Source: Paenibacillus tyrphae (GTDB taxonomy: Bacteria > Bacillota > Bacilli > Paenibacillales > NBRC-103111). From it: 64,000 nt of DNA. The position numbers and the translations under genes are program-made. The stretch is taken from contig NZ_BSDJ01000012.1 in NCBI RefSeq assembly GCF_027925525.1, positions 124,001 to 188,000 of the forward strand, given 5' to 3'. Each line of letters starts with the position of its first letter. The first letter of the stretch is position 1. Under the pieces are notes generated by a model. That model saw only the letters and a program-made list of their open reading frames with translations, had not been told where the DNA came from and made no database searches. Of this stretch, positions 51,878 to 61,510 are shown in pieces.

Positions 51878-52423
51878 ATGATGACCGTGTCCTTACGGCA
51901 AATCCTTTTCGTGAAAAGCACCAACGTTCCGGTACGCAAAAAGGCGGCTCCCCGGAAGAAACGCCCGGCCTTATTAGACATGATCAACAGGCTCCGCCAC
52001 CGTTTCCTCAGGCTATTTACCAGCTTGAACCGGCGCCTTCATCGAATCTCGCGCGACGTAAGCCGGCTTACCGGACAGGTGAACGAAGTCTCCGCTCAAG
52101 AGAAGCAGTTGGCCGCGAAGTTAGCGCAAACGACGCAGTCGCTGAACGGCTTAAGCGGGCAAGTCTCCGCGTTTGCAGCCCAGACGGAGACATTCGCCAC
52201 TCAGATCAGCAGCTTGCAAGCGGAAGTAGCGAGCCTCACCGCCCCGAGCCGTGCCGTTCGTACAATGCTGCACGGACGCGTCGGCACGACGGTATCGATC
52301 GAATCGAACGCAGGCTTCATCTCCGGTATGCTGACTGCGGTAGGCCACGATTTTGTCCAAATCCAAGAGCCTACCAGCGACATTGTCTTAATCCCTCATG
52401 CCAAAGTAAATTCCGCAACTTGA
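51878..52423 (+). CDS. Coiled-coil protein with C-terminal DUF2642-like domain
   Basis: A 181-residue protein. The N-terminus is very basic (KKAAPRKKRPALLDMINRLRHRFLR), a coiled coil follows (about 50-115, SAQEKQLAAKLAQTTQSLNGLS), then a C-terminal domain (about 125-181; MLHGRVGTTVSIESNAGFISGMLTAVGHDFVQI) similar to the next gene's product. GGAAGGAG is 3 or 6 bases before two adjacent ATGs. CATATGGTA at 51843-51851 resembles a sigma-K -10 (CATAnnnTA) but has no -35 partner. Confidence 0.7.
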   Translation: MMTVSLRQILFVKSTNVPVRKKAAPRKKRPALLDMINRLRHRFLRLFTSLNRRLHRISRDVSRLTGQVNEVSAQEKQLAAKLAQTTQSLNGLSGQVSAFAAQTETFATQISSLQAEVASLTAPSRAVRTMLHGRVGTTVSIESNAGFISGMLTAVGHDFVQIQEPTSDIVLIPHAKVNSAT

Positions 52424-52441
52424 GAAGGGAGGCTGCAGGAC

Positions 52442-52645
52442 ATGAATTTCACGCAGGCGCTGGCCGCCTTCATCGGCAGAAAGATCGAAGCATTTTTGAC
52501 GAATCAATTCGTGCAAGGTACGCTGCTCGGCGTTGGAGACGGCTTTTTTACGGTGCAGGTCCCCAATCCTTCTTACACTTCTCCGACGACTCAAGTAACG
52601 GTATTTATCCAAAATGTAGAATTCGTGCGCATTCTTGCGGCTTAA
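52442..52645 (+). CDS. DUF2642 family small protein
   Basis: A 67-residue protein: FTQALAAFIGRKIEAFLTNQFVQGTLLGVGDGFFTVQV... VTVFIQNVEFVRIL. Predicted mainly beta, like a small barrel. The family occurs in bacilli and is often linked with spore coat or surface, but function is not established. It ends 4 bases into the opposing GT2 gene. Confidence 0.75.
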   Translation: MNFTQALAAFIGRKIEAFLTNQFVQGTLLGVGDGFFTVQVPNPSYTSPTTQVTVFIQNVEFVRILAA

Positions 52646-53946
52646 TCTTGCGACGGGCCTACATCCGGCAGCGTTTCCCTCATCCACTGCAGCCACTTGG
52701 CATAACGCCCCGGGGCACGGTGGGTTATGCTGGACATTCGCAGTCTTCGATGGTACATGACTTCGGGCACTTCCTTCGGCGGACCGAACGGCAGAAGACG
52801 CGACAGGAGCTGAAGGTCTTCAAACAAACGCCCCTCGAACGGGTCCGTGGTCAGCCAGCCGCCCAGTTGCTTCAGCCTTTGGACGTTGTACATGCGGGGA
52901 GCCAGCGGAAACCCGTCTTTCAGAAGCGAATCGACCGTCATCTCTTTCGGACGCTCGCCGATTCGTCCCATGATCAAGCTTTTGTCCTGGCGTTCGTGCC
53001 ACAGCATGTGCCTCCCGTAGAGGAAGGCCGCTTCGCTTCCTTGCGCTGCCCTGCCGGCGAGTAAATGCAAGCAGTCCGGCGTCAGCCAATCGTCGGCGTC
53101 AAGCTCAATGAGCCATCGGCCCCGGGCCATCGATAACGCCCGATTCAAGGCATGGGACTTCCCCATGTTTCGCTCGCAGCGCACGAACCGTATGCGGGGG
53201 TCCGCCGAAAAAGGGCAGCCGCTCAGCGTCTCCTCGGCGCCGTCGGTCGATCCGTCGTCCATGATGAGCAGTTCCCAATGCGGGTACGATTGTACGCAAA
53301 CGCTTCGGATCGCCCAAACCAAATATTCCGCATCATTGAATGTACAAAGGACTACCGATACGAACGGAGACTTGCCGGGAATCGCCGCGCTATACCGCCC
53401 TTTCAGGATCGGGGCAACCTCGCGCCATTCGTCTGCCGCTCTCTTGGAAACGGGAACATTCCGCACAGCGGGCAGCCACCCCAAGGACTGCCGCTCCGGC
53501 CAATGCCATGTCTCGCTTAACTGGTATTGCTTTTCCACCAGGGTATACCGTTCGAACGGAAGCAGCTCAGGACCGGCAAATCCCGAAGACAGGCCACTGT
53601 TCCACGCTTTGGTTCGCCAAAGCACAGGCCCTCTGGGCACGCCGGCATCAGGCAGACGACGGCCGTCCGCAGCCGCCGGGAGCAGCAGCAGACCGGCATC
53701 GCTCTCCTCCAACGAGCGGACCCAAGTCTCGATCTCGCGGCGAAACGCCGGGAGCAGCCGCTCGCCCGCATACAGCACGGCAAACCAAGGCTCGTCATCA
53801 TCATCATCGGCAAGAGTTTCGTTCATGCCGCCCGCAGCATGCGATTCCAGCAGTACGCACCGGCTATCCGGGAAGACGGCCCGGACGGATGCTTGCGTTT
53901 GCTCCGCAGGTCCGCTTTGACGCGAGTCCAGCACGATAAACAGCAT
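52642..53946 (-). CDS. Family 2 glycosyltransferase with N-terminal extension
   Basis: A 434-residue protein. The GT-A domain is in the second half (from about 190): FVSVVLCTFNDAEYLVWAIRSVCVQSYPHWELLIMDDGSTDGAE, RNMGKSHALNRALSMARGRWLIELDADDWLTPDCL (both read in parts). The first ~180 residues resemble a nucleotidyl/GT-like domain with DDDDDE acidic run. ATG at 53946 has AGGAGG about 11 bases upstream; GTG 53955 is an alternative. Converges on the DUF2642 gene. Confidence 0.85.
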   Translation of the reverse strand: MLFIVLDSRQSGPAEQTQASVRAVFPDSRCVLLESHAAGGMNETLADDDDDEPWFAVLYAGERLLPAFRREIETWVRSLEESDAGLLLLPAAADGRRLPDAGVPRGPVLWRTKAWNSGLSSGFAGPELLPFERYTLVEKQYQLSETWHWPERQSLGWLPAVRNVPVSKRAADEWREVAPILKGRYSAAIPGKSPFVSVVLCTFNDAEYLVWAIRSVCVQSYPHWELLIMDDGSTDGAEETLSGCPFSADPRIRFVRCERNMGKSHALNRALSMARGRWLIELDADDWLTPDCLHLLAGRAAQGSEAAFLYGRHMLWHERQDKSLIMGRIGERPKEMTVDSLLKDGFPLAPRMYNVQRLKQLGGWLTTDPFEGRLFEDLQLLSRLLPFGPPKEVPEVMYHRRLRMSSITHRAPGRYAKWLQWMRETLPDVGPSQD

Positions 53947-54047
53947 CTCGGGCACGGCCTCCTGTCATCTGCACTTTCGGATTCACTGTTTACTATATGA
54001 TAAACACCTAAAATTTGTTATCGATTTTTCGAAGGAGGGACTGTCCG

Positions 54048-55100
54048 GTGAGCATCATTATTTACCCGCCGACCCTCGATTGGACATGGATGAAGCAGCG
54101 CCCGCAGCAGTTAATGACCCGGCTGGCAAGACTGGGCTACACGGTTTTTTTCTGTAACCGAACGAGATCCGTTCCGCGGGTGGAGCGCATCGAGCCGAAT
54201 CTGTTTGTCGTCCATCATCATGAGCATTGGCTTCAAACGGCTTGGCCCAAAATCCGCAAAACCGCTCCGGTTCTCGTCTGGTGCTCGCTGCCCTTCGCCT
54301 ACTTGTCCGTTGCCGCTGCCTACTCCCCCGATCAGATCGTTTACGACTGTTCGGACGAGCTCGGCGAATGGTTTCGGGCCGAAAAACAGTTGGCCGTCCG
54401 GGCGGACGCCATCGTATGCTCGTCGCAGCGGCTGTACGATCGAATCCGAAGATACTATCCGGAGCAACGGGCCGCCTTGATCCGCAATGGCTATGATCCA
54501 AGCATGAAGCTTCACTTTCCGGACGAAGAAGCCGCTGCAAGCCGCGTGTCATCGAAGCGAAAACAGATCGGCTATGTCGGAGCGTGGGCGCCTTGGATTG
54601 ACGAAGGGCTGATCGGTCAATGCTCGCAGCTGTCCGGAGCCGAAGTGACGGTAATCGGGCCCCCGTTCGACAGGAGGCACCGGCTCGACGCTTACGGCGG
54701 CAATGTACGGTTCTTGGGGCTCAAGCGGCATGAGGAGCTGCGGGACTATATTCAAAGCTTCAGCGTCTGCGTCATTCCTTTCCGCATAACGCCCGTCACG
54801 GTGTCAGCCAACCCGGTCAAAGCGTACGAGTACCTGGCCGCCGGCAAACCCGTAATATCCACCACGCTTCCCGAATGTCAGAGAATGGCTCCGCATGTGG
54901 ATATTGCCGAATCCCGCGGGGATTTTATTCGGAAGGTTGCGGAACGCCTTGACGAACCGGGCGACGGGGCGGCCCGTATCTCCTATGCCCTGGAGCATAC
55001 TTGGGAGCGCCGCGCCCGGGAGATCGACGCCTTCCTTCGCTCGTTGCCGGAACGAAAAGAGAGAACCCGATCCTGTGGAAGCGATCGAATTCTCTTCTGA
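54048..55100 (+). CDS. GT4-like glycosyltransferase
   Basis: A 350-residue GT-B-type protein. IIIYPPTLDWTWMKQRPQQLMTRLARLGYTVFFCN (in parts), EPNLFVVHHHEHW, GYVGAWAPWIDEGLI, PVKAYEYLAAGKPVIST. Similar in order and motifs to the N-terminal half of the 873-residue protein, so paralogous. GTG start after AAGGAGGG; an in-frame ATG at 54015 lies within the SD region. It belongs to the local glycan locus. Confidence 0.85.
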   Translation: MSIIIYPPTLDWTWMKQRPQQLMTRLARLGYTVFFCNRTRSVPRVERIEPNLFVVHHHEHWLQTAWPKIRKTAPVLVWCSLPFAYLSVAAAYSPDQIVYDCSDELGEWFRAEKQLAVRADAIVCSSQRLYDRIRRYYPEQRAALIRNGYDPSMKLHFPDEEAAASRVSSKRKQIGYVGAWAPWIDEGLIGQCSQLSGAEVTVIGPPFDRRHRLDAYGGNVRFLGLKRHEELRDYIQSFSVCVIPFRITPVTVSANPVKAYEYLAAGKPVISTTLPECQRMAPHVDIAESRGDFIRKVAERLDEPGDGAARISYALEHTWERRAREIDAFLRSLPERKERTRSCGSDRILF

Positions 55101-55134
55101 ATGATACCGCTGCATCGTTTAGCAAAGGAAGTGC

Positions 55135-55329
55135 TTATCGTCTGCCTTCCTCCGCTTGATGCCGTTCCTCCGTTCCGATCTCCTCCACCAGCTCCCGGCT
55201 CCCCCGGCGAAACTCGCTCAGCGTAGTCCCGACCGCCCGCCCGAGCTGTGGCAGCTTGGACGGGCCGAACAAAATGAGCGCCACCAAAACAATGAGCAAA
55301 AATCCCGATAATCCGATACCGGAAAGCAT
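55135..55329 (-). CDS. tatA: Twin-arginine translocase subunit TatA
   Basis: A 64-residue pore-forming Tat component: short N-terminal membrane helix (about 5-21, IGLSGFLLIVLVALILFG), hinge FGPSKLPQLG, amphipathic helix (RAVGTTLSEFRRGSRELVEE) and polar end. ATG after AAAGGGGGAAAAGCG. There is no tatC in the window. The beta-helix protein at 59087 has a Tat signal, so it may be the client. Confidence 0.92.
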   Translation of the reverse strand: MLSGIGLSGFLLIVLVALILFGPSKLPQLGRAVGTTLSEFRRGSRELVEEIGTEERHQAEEGRR

Positions 55330-55361
55330 TCGCTTTTCCCCCTTTCAAGTCACTGCATCTT

Positions 55362-56387
55362 TTACGCGATCCGCACCGGCGAGCCTTCCTGATCGGCGGA
55401 CCGCTTCTCCGCTTCCGCAATTCGCAGCGAGACAAGCGTATCCTCCGGAGCCGAGCGATCCAACGGGCGGTCGTGCATCACCGCTTCCGCGAAATATTTG
55501 ATCTCGCGGTAGTACCCGCTGTCCTGGGACAGCTCCGGCACGAAGCCCTTGCCGTCCTTGGGGTTATCCTTGAGCACCCGCTTGTCGTATACCAGATTGC
55601 CGCCCTCGAAGTTAACTCGAAACGCCATTTCGAAGCCGAAATCGCCTTGCAGCGACCGGTCGATTTGCGAATTGACCACTTTGCCATCGGGATACGTATA
55701 GTTCGTGGAAATGATATCGTATGCGCTTCCCGGCAAAACGCTGCGGGCAATCGTCGCTACGGAGCCGGGGATGCCGAACAGCCAGTTCACCATATCGATG
55801 TCGTGAATATGAAGGTCGAGCATGCCGCCCCCGCTTGTATTCTCAAGCACCATCCAGTCGTTGTACGTCCATACCGGCGGATTGCCTCCGCGGAAAAAGT
55901 AAGCCGACAGCACGTTACCGTATCGCCCGCTGGCAACTGTCTCCTTCAAATATTCGTATTCCGGCCAAAAGCGCAGCACCTGCGCAATCATCAGCTTCTT
56001 GCCATATTCCCGGGCGGCTTCGATCATCGCCTCGCCTTCGCCCGTCGTGAGAGCCATCGGCTTCTCGCATAGGACATGGACGCCTTGGCGCAGCGCCTTG
56101 AGCGCCACTTCGGCATGCAGATACGTCGGCAGCGAGATGTCAACCATATCCAGCCGTTCCTCCTCCAGCATCCGGTCGACCTCGTTATACAGCCGGTATG
56201 AACTAAAATCAAATTGCGCCGACGGGTTGTGAATGTTGCCCTCGGTAAAGATACCCTGGAATTTCTTCGCGTCGACATCGCATATCGAAGTCAGCCGGAG
56301 CGGGAAGCCTTCGCGCTCCAGCCGGAGATATTGGGTCATGTGAGTCCGGCCCATAAAGCCAATTCCGATTAACCCTACGTTCAGCAT
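55362..56387 (-). CDS. Gfo/Idh/MocA family oxidoreductase
   Basis: A 341-residue NAD(P)-dependent dehydrogenase. Rossmann motif NVGLIGIGFMGRTHM at the start; catalytic/sugar-binding EKPMALTTGEGE (K in EKP); HIHDIDMVNWLFG near residue 180. The start at 56387 follows GGAGGAGAG. It lies 33 bases from tatA, 63 bases after the PIG-L gene. It oxidises a sugar or inositol-like substrate; the substrate is not visible. Confidence 0.88.
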   Translation of the reverse strand: MLNVGLIGIGFMGRTHMTQYLRLEREGFPLRLTSICDVDAKKFQGIFTEGNIHNPSAQFDFSSYRLYNEVDRMLEEERLDMVDISLPTYLHAEVALKALRQGVHVLCEKPMALTTGEGEAMIEAAREYGKKLMIAQVLRFWPEYEYLKETVASGRYGNVLSAYFFRGGNPPVWTYNDWMVLENTSGGGMLDLHIHDIDMVNWLFGIPGSVATIARSVLPGSAYDIISTNYTYPDGKVVNSQIDRSLQGDFGFEMAFRVNFEGGNLVYDKRVLKDNPKDGKGFVPELSQDSGYYREIKYFAEAVMHDRPLDRSAPEDTLVSLRIAEAEKRSADQEGSPVRIA

Positions 56388-56450
56388 CCGGTTTCTCTCT
56401 CCTCCACCGTGAAATAATGGCATGTCCGTGCCGCCGGCGACATCCTCCCG

Positions 56451-57155
56451 TCAGACCGGGAAGCGGACGGCGTTCGGGCGGGTCCAGACCAAATGCTGGA
56501 CGAACCCCTCGGCGTAGGCGCAGCCTGCTTGAATTCCTCTCGTCTTTCCCAGAGCATCCACAAAATCGACGATATCGACCCCATCGTGCTCTTTAAGCCA
56601 GACAAGCTGGCTTTGGTGCTTCTTGAGCATTTCCAGCTTCGTGGCAAAATGGTCGCTCACATCAACGTAAAACGTCGGCTCGAACCCGAGACCGGACAAA
56701 TTGTCCATATAATACAGTCCTGGCACCTTGGCCGCCGCCGGGCGATCCGTGACGAAATGCGGCAGCGTAGCAAAAAATGTCGCATAAAACACCAAGTGGC
56801 TGACGGCGATATGATCCGGCATGTAATCGTTCGGGGCGTGCGTGATAACGAGATCCGGGCGCACCTCGCGAATCAGATCGATGAACTTCATCCGGTTCTC
56901 CTGGTTGTCGGCGATCACTTCGCCGTCGCCGAAGCCGAGCGTGAGCACCCTACTGCCGATGACACCTCCCGCTTCCTCCGCTTCTTTGCGGCGGATGTCC
57001 GTCAGTTCGGACGGCGAAATGTGGTAATGCCCTTTATCCCCTTTGCAGACGTGACACAGCACGACCTCGTGCCCTGCCTGCTTCAGCTTGGCAAGCGTAC
57101 CCGCGCACGAGATTTCGATGTCGTCGGGGTGCGCGCCGATAGCAAGTACGATCAT
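56451..57155 (-). CDS. PIG-L family deacetylase
   Basis: A 234-residue Zn-dependent N-deacetylase. Motif GAHPDDIEISCAGTLAKL (HPDD zinc and base residues 8-11), then THAPNDYMPDHIAVSHLVFYA, the third zinc His. Homologues act on GlcNAc-linked compounds (for example BshB in bacillithiol synthesis). It lies in a putative sugar-catabolic unit with the NagB-like gene 13 bases upstream. Substrate unknown. Confidence 0.88.
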   Translation of the reverse strand: MIVLAIGAHPDDIEISCAGTLAKLKQAGHEVVLCHVCKGDKGHYHISPSELTDIRRKEAEEAGGVIGSRVLTLGFGDGEVIADNQENRMKFIDLIREVRPDLVITHAPNDYMPDHIAVSHLVFYATFFATLPHFVTDRPAAAKVPGLYYMDNLSGLGFEPTFYVDVSDHFATKLEMLKKHQSQLVWLKEHDGVDIVDFVDALGKTRGIQAGCAYAEGFVQHLVWTRPNAVRFPV

Positions 57156-57168
57156 GAAGCGCTCCTCC

Positions 57169-58119
57169 TTAGTTCAGCTCCGGCTCAAGCGGTCCGGCCA
57201 GTTCGCTTAGGAAAAACAGCTTGCCGGGCAGCGTCGGCATATACGTTGACGGAATCCAGGCGTTGGCGCCATGCTGAAGCGTAACGGCCAGCGACATGCC
57301 TTGCCACATCATGCCGCGTCCGAGCGCGCCGTCCGCGCCGCCTATCGCATAATCGGCCTGCAGGAACAGCCCGGGACCGATCGTATTCGCATAGCATGGC
57401 ACGCGCGTCGTTCGGCTCTTAAAGCTCGTTATCGCATTTTGCTCAATGGTAAGCGGGTGCAGCTTCGCCCCAATCCGATGCGTGGCGGCCCGCCAAGCCG
57501 CTTCGTCCGCATATTCGCCGGCATATTGCGGCTCCCAGAAGGCGATGTGGCAGACGCGCCCGATGCCATAAATAACGAGCAGCTTCGCGCCCTCCTTCTT
57601 CAGCATGGCAATGCGCTCCGCATATCTCGGCAAGCTGTCTGCCGTTGCATAGTGCCGCTGCGCCTTCGGCACGGTCCGATCGCCCAGCAGATTGTAAAAG
57701 CCGTGCTCCATCGCGTATTGGAACGCACCCGGATCGGACGGCGGCAGCGTGCGACCTTCGGCGTCGCTCCATTCGTCCATATTGAAGCCGTAAACATGGG
57801 AAGCGCTCACATCCCACGCTTGGAGAAAGTAGGCGGTCCACTTATACATCCCCATCGGCCCTACCGGGAAAATAATCGCAAGCTTCTCCCCGCGGTCCCG
57901 AGCCCGTTTGATCGCCAAAGCGATCTCATGGCCCATCAGCGCGTTAAATTCCTGCAAATCTTCGCAGGCGACCGGTTCGAACCGGTCATGCCAGTGGCTT
58001 TGACGTGTCAACAGGCGCTCTGGGCCCAGGCCGCAGCAGACGTCCATTTTCTCCAAGTCCCACCCTGGCGGGAAAAAGCTTTCCATCAAAGAGCCTTGTA
58101 GTGTCGTGAACAAGTTCAT
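57169..58119 (-). CDS. NagB-like (glucosamine-6-phosphate isomerase fold) protein
   Basis: A 316-residue protein. The conserved NagB segments are visible: [22 protein letters not shown] (D72 region), then [16 protein letters not shown]. The second corresponds to GIGxDGHIAFNEP in NagB; His and Glu are kept but the Asp of the ring-opening triad is Val. ATG overlaps the TIM-barrel stop as ATGA and has GGGAGGAATTC upstream. The frame is open 261 codons further upstream, antiparallel to or out of phase with the TIM-barrel gene, and is not credited. Confidence 0.82.
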   Translation of the reverse strand: MNLFTTLQGSLMESFFPPGWDLEKMDVCCGLGPERLLTRQSHWHDRFEPVACEDLQEFNALMGHEIALAIKRARDRGEKLAIIFPVGPMGMYKWTAYFLQAWDVSASHVYGFNMDEWSDAEGRTLPPSDPGAFQYAMEHGFYNLLGDRTVPKAQRHYATADSLPRYAERIAMLKKEGAKLLVIYGIGRVCHIAFWEPQYAGEYADEAAWRAATHRIGAKLHPLTIEQNAITSFKSRTTRVPCYANTIGPGLFLQADYAIGGADGALGRGMMWQGMSLAVTLQHGANAWIPSTYMPTLPGKLFFLSELAGPLEPELN

Positions 58120-58952
58120 GCGAATTCCTCCCGTCTCATCCACTGCTCCAGCCGCCCGATCGTCGCCCGTATATCCCGGGCCTGCTCGTCGCCGGATATT
58201 TCCCGTTCGATAATCAGCTCGCCGTCGTAGCCAAGCTCCTGCAGCTTGGCAAGCAATGCAGGGAAATTCACTTTTCCTTCTCCGGCGGGCACTTCCTTGC
58301 CGAGACGATCGCCATCGGTTGGATATAAACCGTCCTTCACATGTACGTTGCGCACGTAAGGACCGATGACGTCGAGCGCATCCACCGGATTGCCTTTTCC
58401 GTACAAAATCAGATTGGCCGGATCCAAATTGATGCCGAGATTGGACGTCCCGACCCGTTCGATCGTCCGAAGCAGAACGACCGGCGTTTCCTGACCGGTC
58501 TCGAACCAGAAGCCGAGACCCTTCGATTCGCAGTACGCGGCGACTTCGCGAATCGCCTCCACTACCGCCGGATAAGCGGGGTCGGTCATATTTTCCGGAA
58601 TGAAGCCGCAGTGGGTAATGAGCGCCGGGGCGCCGATCCGCTCGGCAAAGTCCGCCCAACGCTTGAGGGTCGCAACCCGCTCGCTGCGGTATTCCTCGGG
58701 GATCAGGCCGAGGGTAACCGGACCTTCGGTAAAATTCCACTTCCCGGGGCCGGTAACCCAGCCCCAGACCGCGCAGATGCGCACGCCCGCCTGGGCCGCG
58801 CATTCTGCGACGCGATCGGCCACTTCCGCAGTGGCCAGCTCCGGGTCCCAGCACATTAGCTGACATACCGACAAGCCGAAGTCGCTGACATGCCCGAAGC
58901 AATCCCCGCCGTTCCGCAAAATGTTAATGACACCAATTTCCAAAGGGTTCAC
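58116..58952 (-). CDS. Sugar phosphate isomerase/epimerase (AP2Ec-type TIM barrel)
   Basis: A 278-residue xylose-isomerase-like TIM barrel. Segments: [92 protein letters not shown] start at 58952 is supported by family length; SD is weak (GGAAGAG 13 bases away). It is the first gene of a unit with the NagB-like, PIG-L and Gfo/Idh genes. Confidence 0.85.
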   Translation of the reverse strand: MNPLEIGVINILRNGGDCFGHVSDFGLSVCQLMCWDPELATAEVADRVAECAAQAGVRICAVWGWVTGPGKWNFTEGPVTLGLIPEEYRSERVATLKRWADFAERIGAPALITHCGFIPENMTDPAYPAVVEAIREVAAYCESKGLGFWFETGQETPVVLLRTIERVGTSNLGINLDPANLILYGKGNPVDALDVIGPYVRNVHVKDGLYPTDGDRLGKEVPAGEGKVNFPALLAKLQELGYDGELIIEREISGDEQARDIRATIGRLEQWMRREEFA

Positions 58953-59086
58953 CCGCTTTCTTGGTCTCTTCCCTGCTAATGATAAACGAAGGTTTTGGCA
59001 AAAGCTTTGCCCGTTTCGCCGCACTTTTTGTACTCCGGTTTGCAGGTTGGTACGAAAATTTTGCATTTTCGTCCGTGGGGGGATTT

Positions 59087-61510
59087 TTACAGAGACAGCA
59101 CACCGTAATCGCGCAACGCCTGCTTCAGCTTGTTCACCTCCGACTCAAGCTGCGCCAAGGTGGAGCCGTTCGTATCGCCGATGGCGGAGAGCCGGCCAAT
59201 CGTACCGAACGGCTCGAACGAAGGCGCGACGAAGCTGACCGCGCCGGTGACCGGCTGGCCGGAGGCAACCGGTTCGTGCACGCGCAGGACCGTGCCGGAA
59301 ATGGCAACGATCCTCAGCCGCTGGCTGCCGCTTCCGATGCGAATCCATTGACCTGCGGCAAGCCGGGAAGCATCATTCACGTTCAGCACTGCCGACCCGG
59401 AGCTTCCCGAGACCGTAACTCCGGTCACCGCCCCTGCCGTTCCGCCCGAGGTCACCTTGTAGCCGGCCGGCGTCCGGCCTTGTTCCACGGCAGGATCGGC
59501 CACGTAGACGAATGCGCCGGTCTCGAATGTGCCCGATATCGGTGGAAACGCTTGCACAAATCTGGTAACGGCACCGTCCCGCTCGTCAAAAAGGACACCG
59601 GGACCGAGGTCGAGCCACAGCCCGCCCTGCTTCGAGGTGATGCAGTTGTTCTTCAGGCGAATATTCGAGAACGTGCCGTCCGCCTCGTTAATCCGGATCG
59701 AATAGAGTCCCCGGGCCGTGTCGTACGTCTCCCGGATATAGTTGTCCGTAATGTACGCCTCGCTAACCGCAGATTGGAGCAAAATGGCGGACTTGTACTT
59801 TTCGTTCGCCGCCGGGTAATGGCCGGTGTTAATAATGAGGTTGTCGCTGATCTGCACCCCGGTTACTTTGCCCAGCTTCTCCGCATTGCCGATGCGAATA
59901 CCGGTAAACGGGCAGTTTTTAATCACGTTGCCGCTGATGACGATGTTGCTCGCTTCGACCGGCCGCACGAAACCGATCCCGAATGCCCGGTCTTCGAGAA
60001 TGGGAACCCCTGCTTCGTTCGGGTCGTTCGGATTGCGTCTGACGAACTCTTCTTGAAACTGGATCGTATTGCCGCTGATCGTTATATTGTCGTAGCCGCC
60101 GGAGTCCGGAAGCACTCCCGGAAACGAACCGATGCCCAGCATCATGGAGAAATTGTGATGCTTGTTGTTGATGCTGATCGTATTGCCTGTGATCGACACG
60201 TTCTTAACCGGAAACTCCTTGCGCGGCCATAGCTGAACAGCGAGGCAAGCGTTGCTGAACGTATTCCCCGAAATCGTCATATCGCTGAAATCCAGCGTTT
60301 TTCGGAGCTCGGGGTCGTTTGCAATTTCGCTGGATTGTATGTGAATGCCCGTAAAATAACCGTCCGTAATGTTTCCCGACACAACGCTTTGCCCCGCATG
60401 CGTTTCCATCGCGCCGAACGCTTTGTATTTTTTCGGATTCGTGTTGAGAAACCGGCAGTTTTGAATCGTATGGCTTCGGGCGTTGATATATACGGCCGAA
60501 TTATCGTAATATTTGGGCGCTCTCGCCTCCACAAATTCGAAGGAGCAGTTCAAGATCCGGACGTTTTTACAGGCCGGGTTATTGAGCGTGATCGTATTGA
60601 CGCCGCAGATCGGAGCGAACTGGACATGCTCGATCGTAATATTATCGAAGTCGAACAACGCGATGCAAAACTGCCGCCAGTAATAATCCTTCGTGCCGTT
60701 CGTATCCCGGCCGGGATCGATGCTGCATGTCGTATTGTTCAAGACGTTCTGGTCGATCCGCAGATGGCTGATGCGGACGTTCGACACTTTGGGCGAGCCT
60801 TGAAAGCCCCCGAAAATCGTCCAATAATCGCCCGCATCGTTCTTCACCTTAATTACGGAATTGCTTCCCTCGCCACGCAAATTTACGTTGCTTTTCAGAA
60901 TGATGCGCTTTGTCTGGAGAAGCGGCGATACGATGTACGTGCCGACCGGAAAATAAACGGTGCCGCCCCCCAGAACCGAAACCGCGTCGATCGTCGCCTG
61001 AATGGCCGCCATATCGTCCGCTGCGCCGTCGCCTTTGGCCCCGAACCATTTCACGCTAATCTCGTCCCGGTCCACGATCCGCTTAAACCGGTACCCGCTC
61101 ACCGTCGAAACGAGCACGAGCCCCGTATTGTCCGCCGTCGTGCTGTCGCTCGGATCATAGTAAAAGAACCCTTCCTGCCCCTGATCCCTCACATAGTACA
61201 AAAATCCGTCTCTCGCATCTTTTGCCGCCCGCAATGCCGCTATACTGGAAGGCGTACAGAAATCCATGTTCATCAGATCTCTCGGATGGTTGACCCGGCT
61301 TCCGTATACGATGTCGGTCACGGTCTGCGATTCCCCGGCGTAAGCGGACCTCAGTCCGCCTCCGGTCAACAGTCCGCCTGCGGCGGCTACGCCGGCCATG
61401 CCGAGCGTGGCTATGACCGAACGGCGGCTGAGCCGCTTCGGCTCGGGCGGAAGGGACGTCTGTTGCGGTACAGATACGGACTCGGACTCGGCGGGTTTGA
61501 ATTCGGACAT
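59087..61510 (-). CDS. Tat-exported right-handed beta-helix protein (pectate-lyase-like)
   Basis: An 807-residue protein. Twin-arginine signal peptide (RLSRRSVIATLGMAGVAAAGG, RR at 29-30, cleavage about AYA-GE at 58). Residues ~150-170 have the pectate_lyase_3 segment VKWFGAKGDGAADDMAAIQATIDA. A right-handed parallel beta-helix with many N-x-I/V-I-S-G-N turns (NITISGNTIQF, NIVISGNVIKNC) follows to about 630. Then a beta-rich C-terminal domain and a coiled-coil end (LAQLESEVNKLKQALRDYG). ATG after GAGGAGGATATGAACG. Substrate and enzymatic activity are not known. Confidence 0.85.
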   Translation of the reverse strand: MSEFKPAESESVSVPQQTSLPPEPKRLSRRSVIATLGMAGVAAAGGLLTGGGLRSAYAGESQTVTDIVYGSRVNHPRDLMNMDFCTPSSIAALRAAKDARDGFLYYVRDQGQEGFFYYDPSDSTTADNTGLVLVSTVSGYRFKRIVDRDEISVKWFGAKGDGAADDMAAIQATIDAVSVLGGGTVYFPVGTYIVSPLLQTKRIILKSNVNLRGEGSNSVIKVKNDAGDYWTIFGGFQGSPKVSNVRISHLRIDQNVLNNTTCSIDPGRDTNGTKDYYWRQFCIALFDFDNITIEHVQFAPICGVNTITLNNPACKNVRILNCSFEFVEARAPKYYDNSAVYINARSHTIQNCRFLNTNPKKYKAFGAMETHAGQSVVSGNITDGYFTGIHIQSSEIANDPELRKTLDFSDMTISGNTFSNACLAVQLWPRKEFPVKNVSITGNTISINNKHHNFSMMLGIGSFPGVLPDSGGYDNITISGNTIQFQEEFVRRNPNDPNEAGVPILEDRAFGIGFVRPVEASNIVISGNVIKNCPFTGIRIGNAEKLGKVTGVQISDNLIINTGHYPAANEKYKSAILLQSAVSEAYITDNYIRETYDTARGLYSIRINEADGTFSNIRLKNNCITSKQGGLWLDLGPGVLFDERDGAVTRFVQAFPPISGTFETGAFVYVADPAVEQGRTPAGYKVTSGGTAGAVTGVTVSGSSGSAVLNVNDASRLAAGQWIRIGSGSQRLRIVAISGTVLRVHEPVASGQPVTGAVSFVAPSFEPFGTIGRLSAIGDTNGSTLAQLESEVNKLKQALRDYGVLSL

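Noticed and set aside
51592-53064. 490-codon plus-strand frame
   Set aside because: Crosses three real genes in another phase, including the DUF2642 genes with good SDs.
57169-58902. N-terminal extension of the NagB-like gene by 261 codons
   Set aside because: The extension is out of phase with the TIM-barrel gene on the same strand and has low-complexity Arg/Gly-rich sequence; the ATG at 58119 has a strong SD and ATGA coupling.
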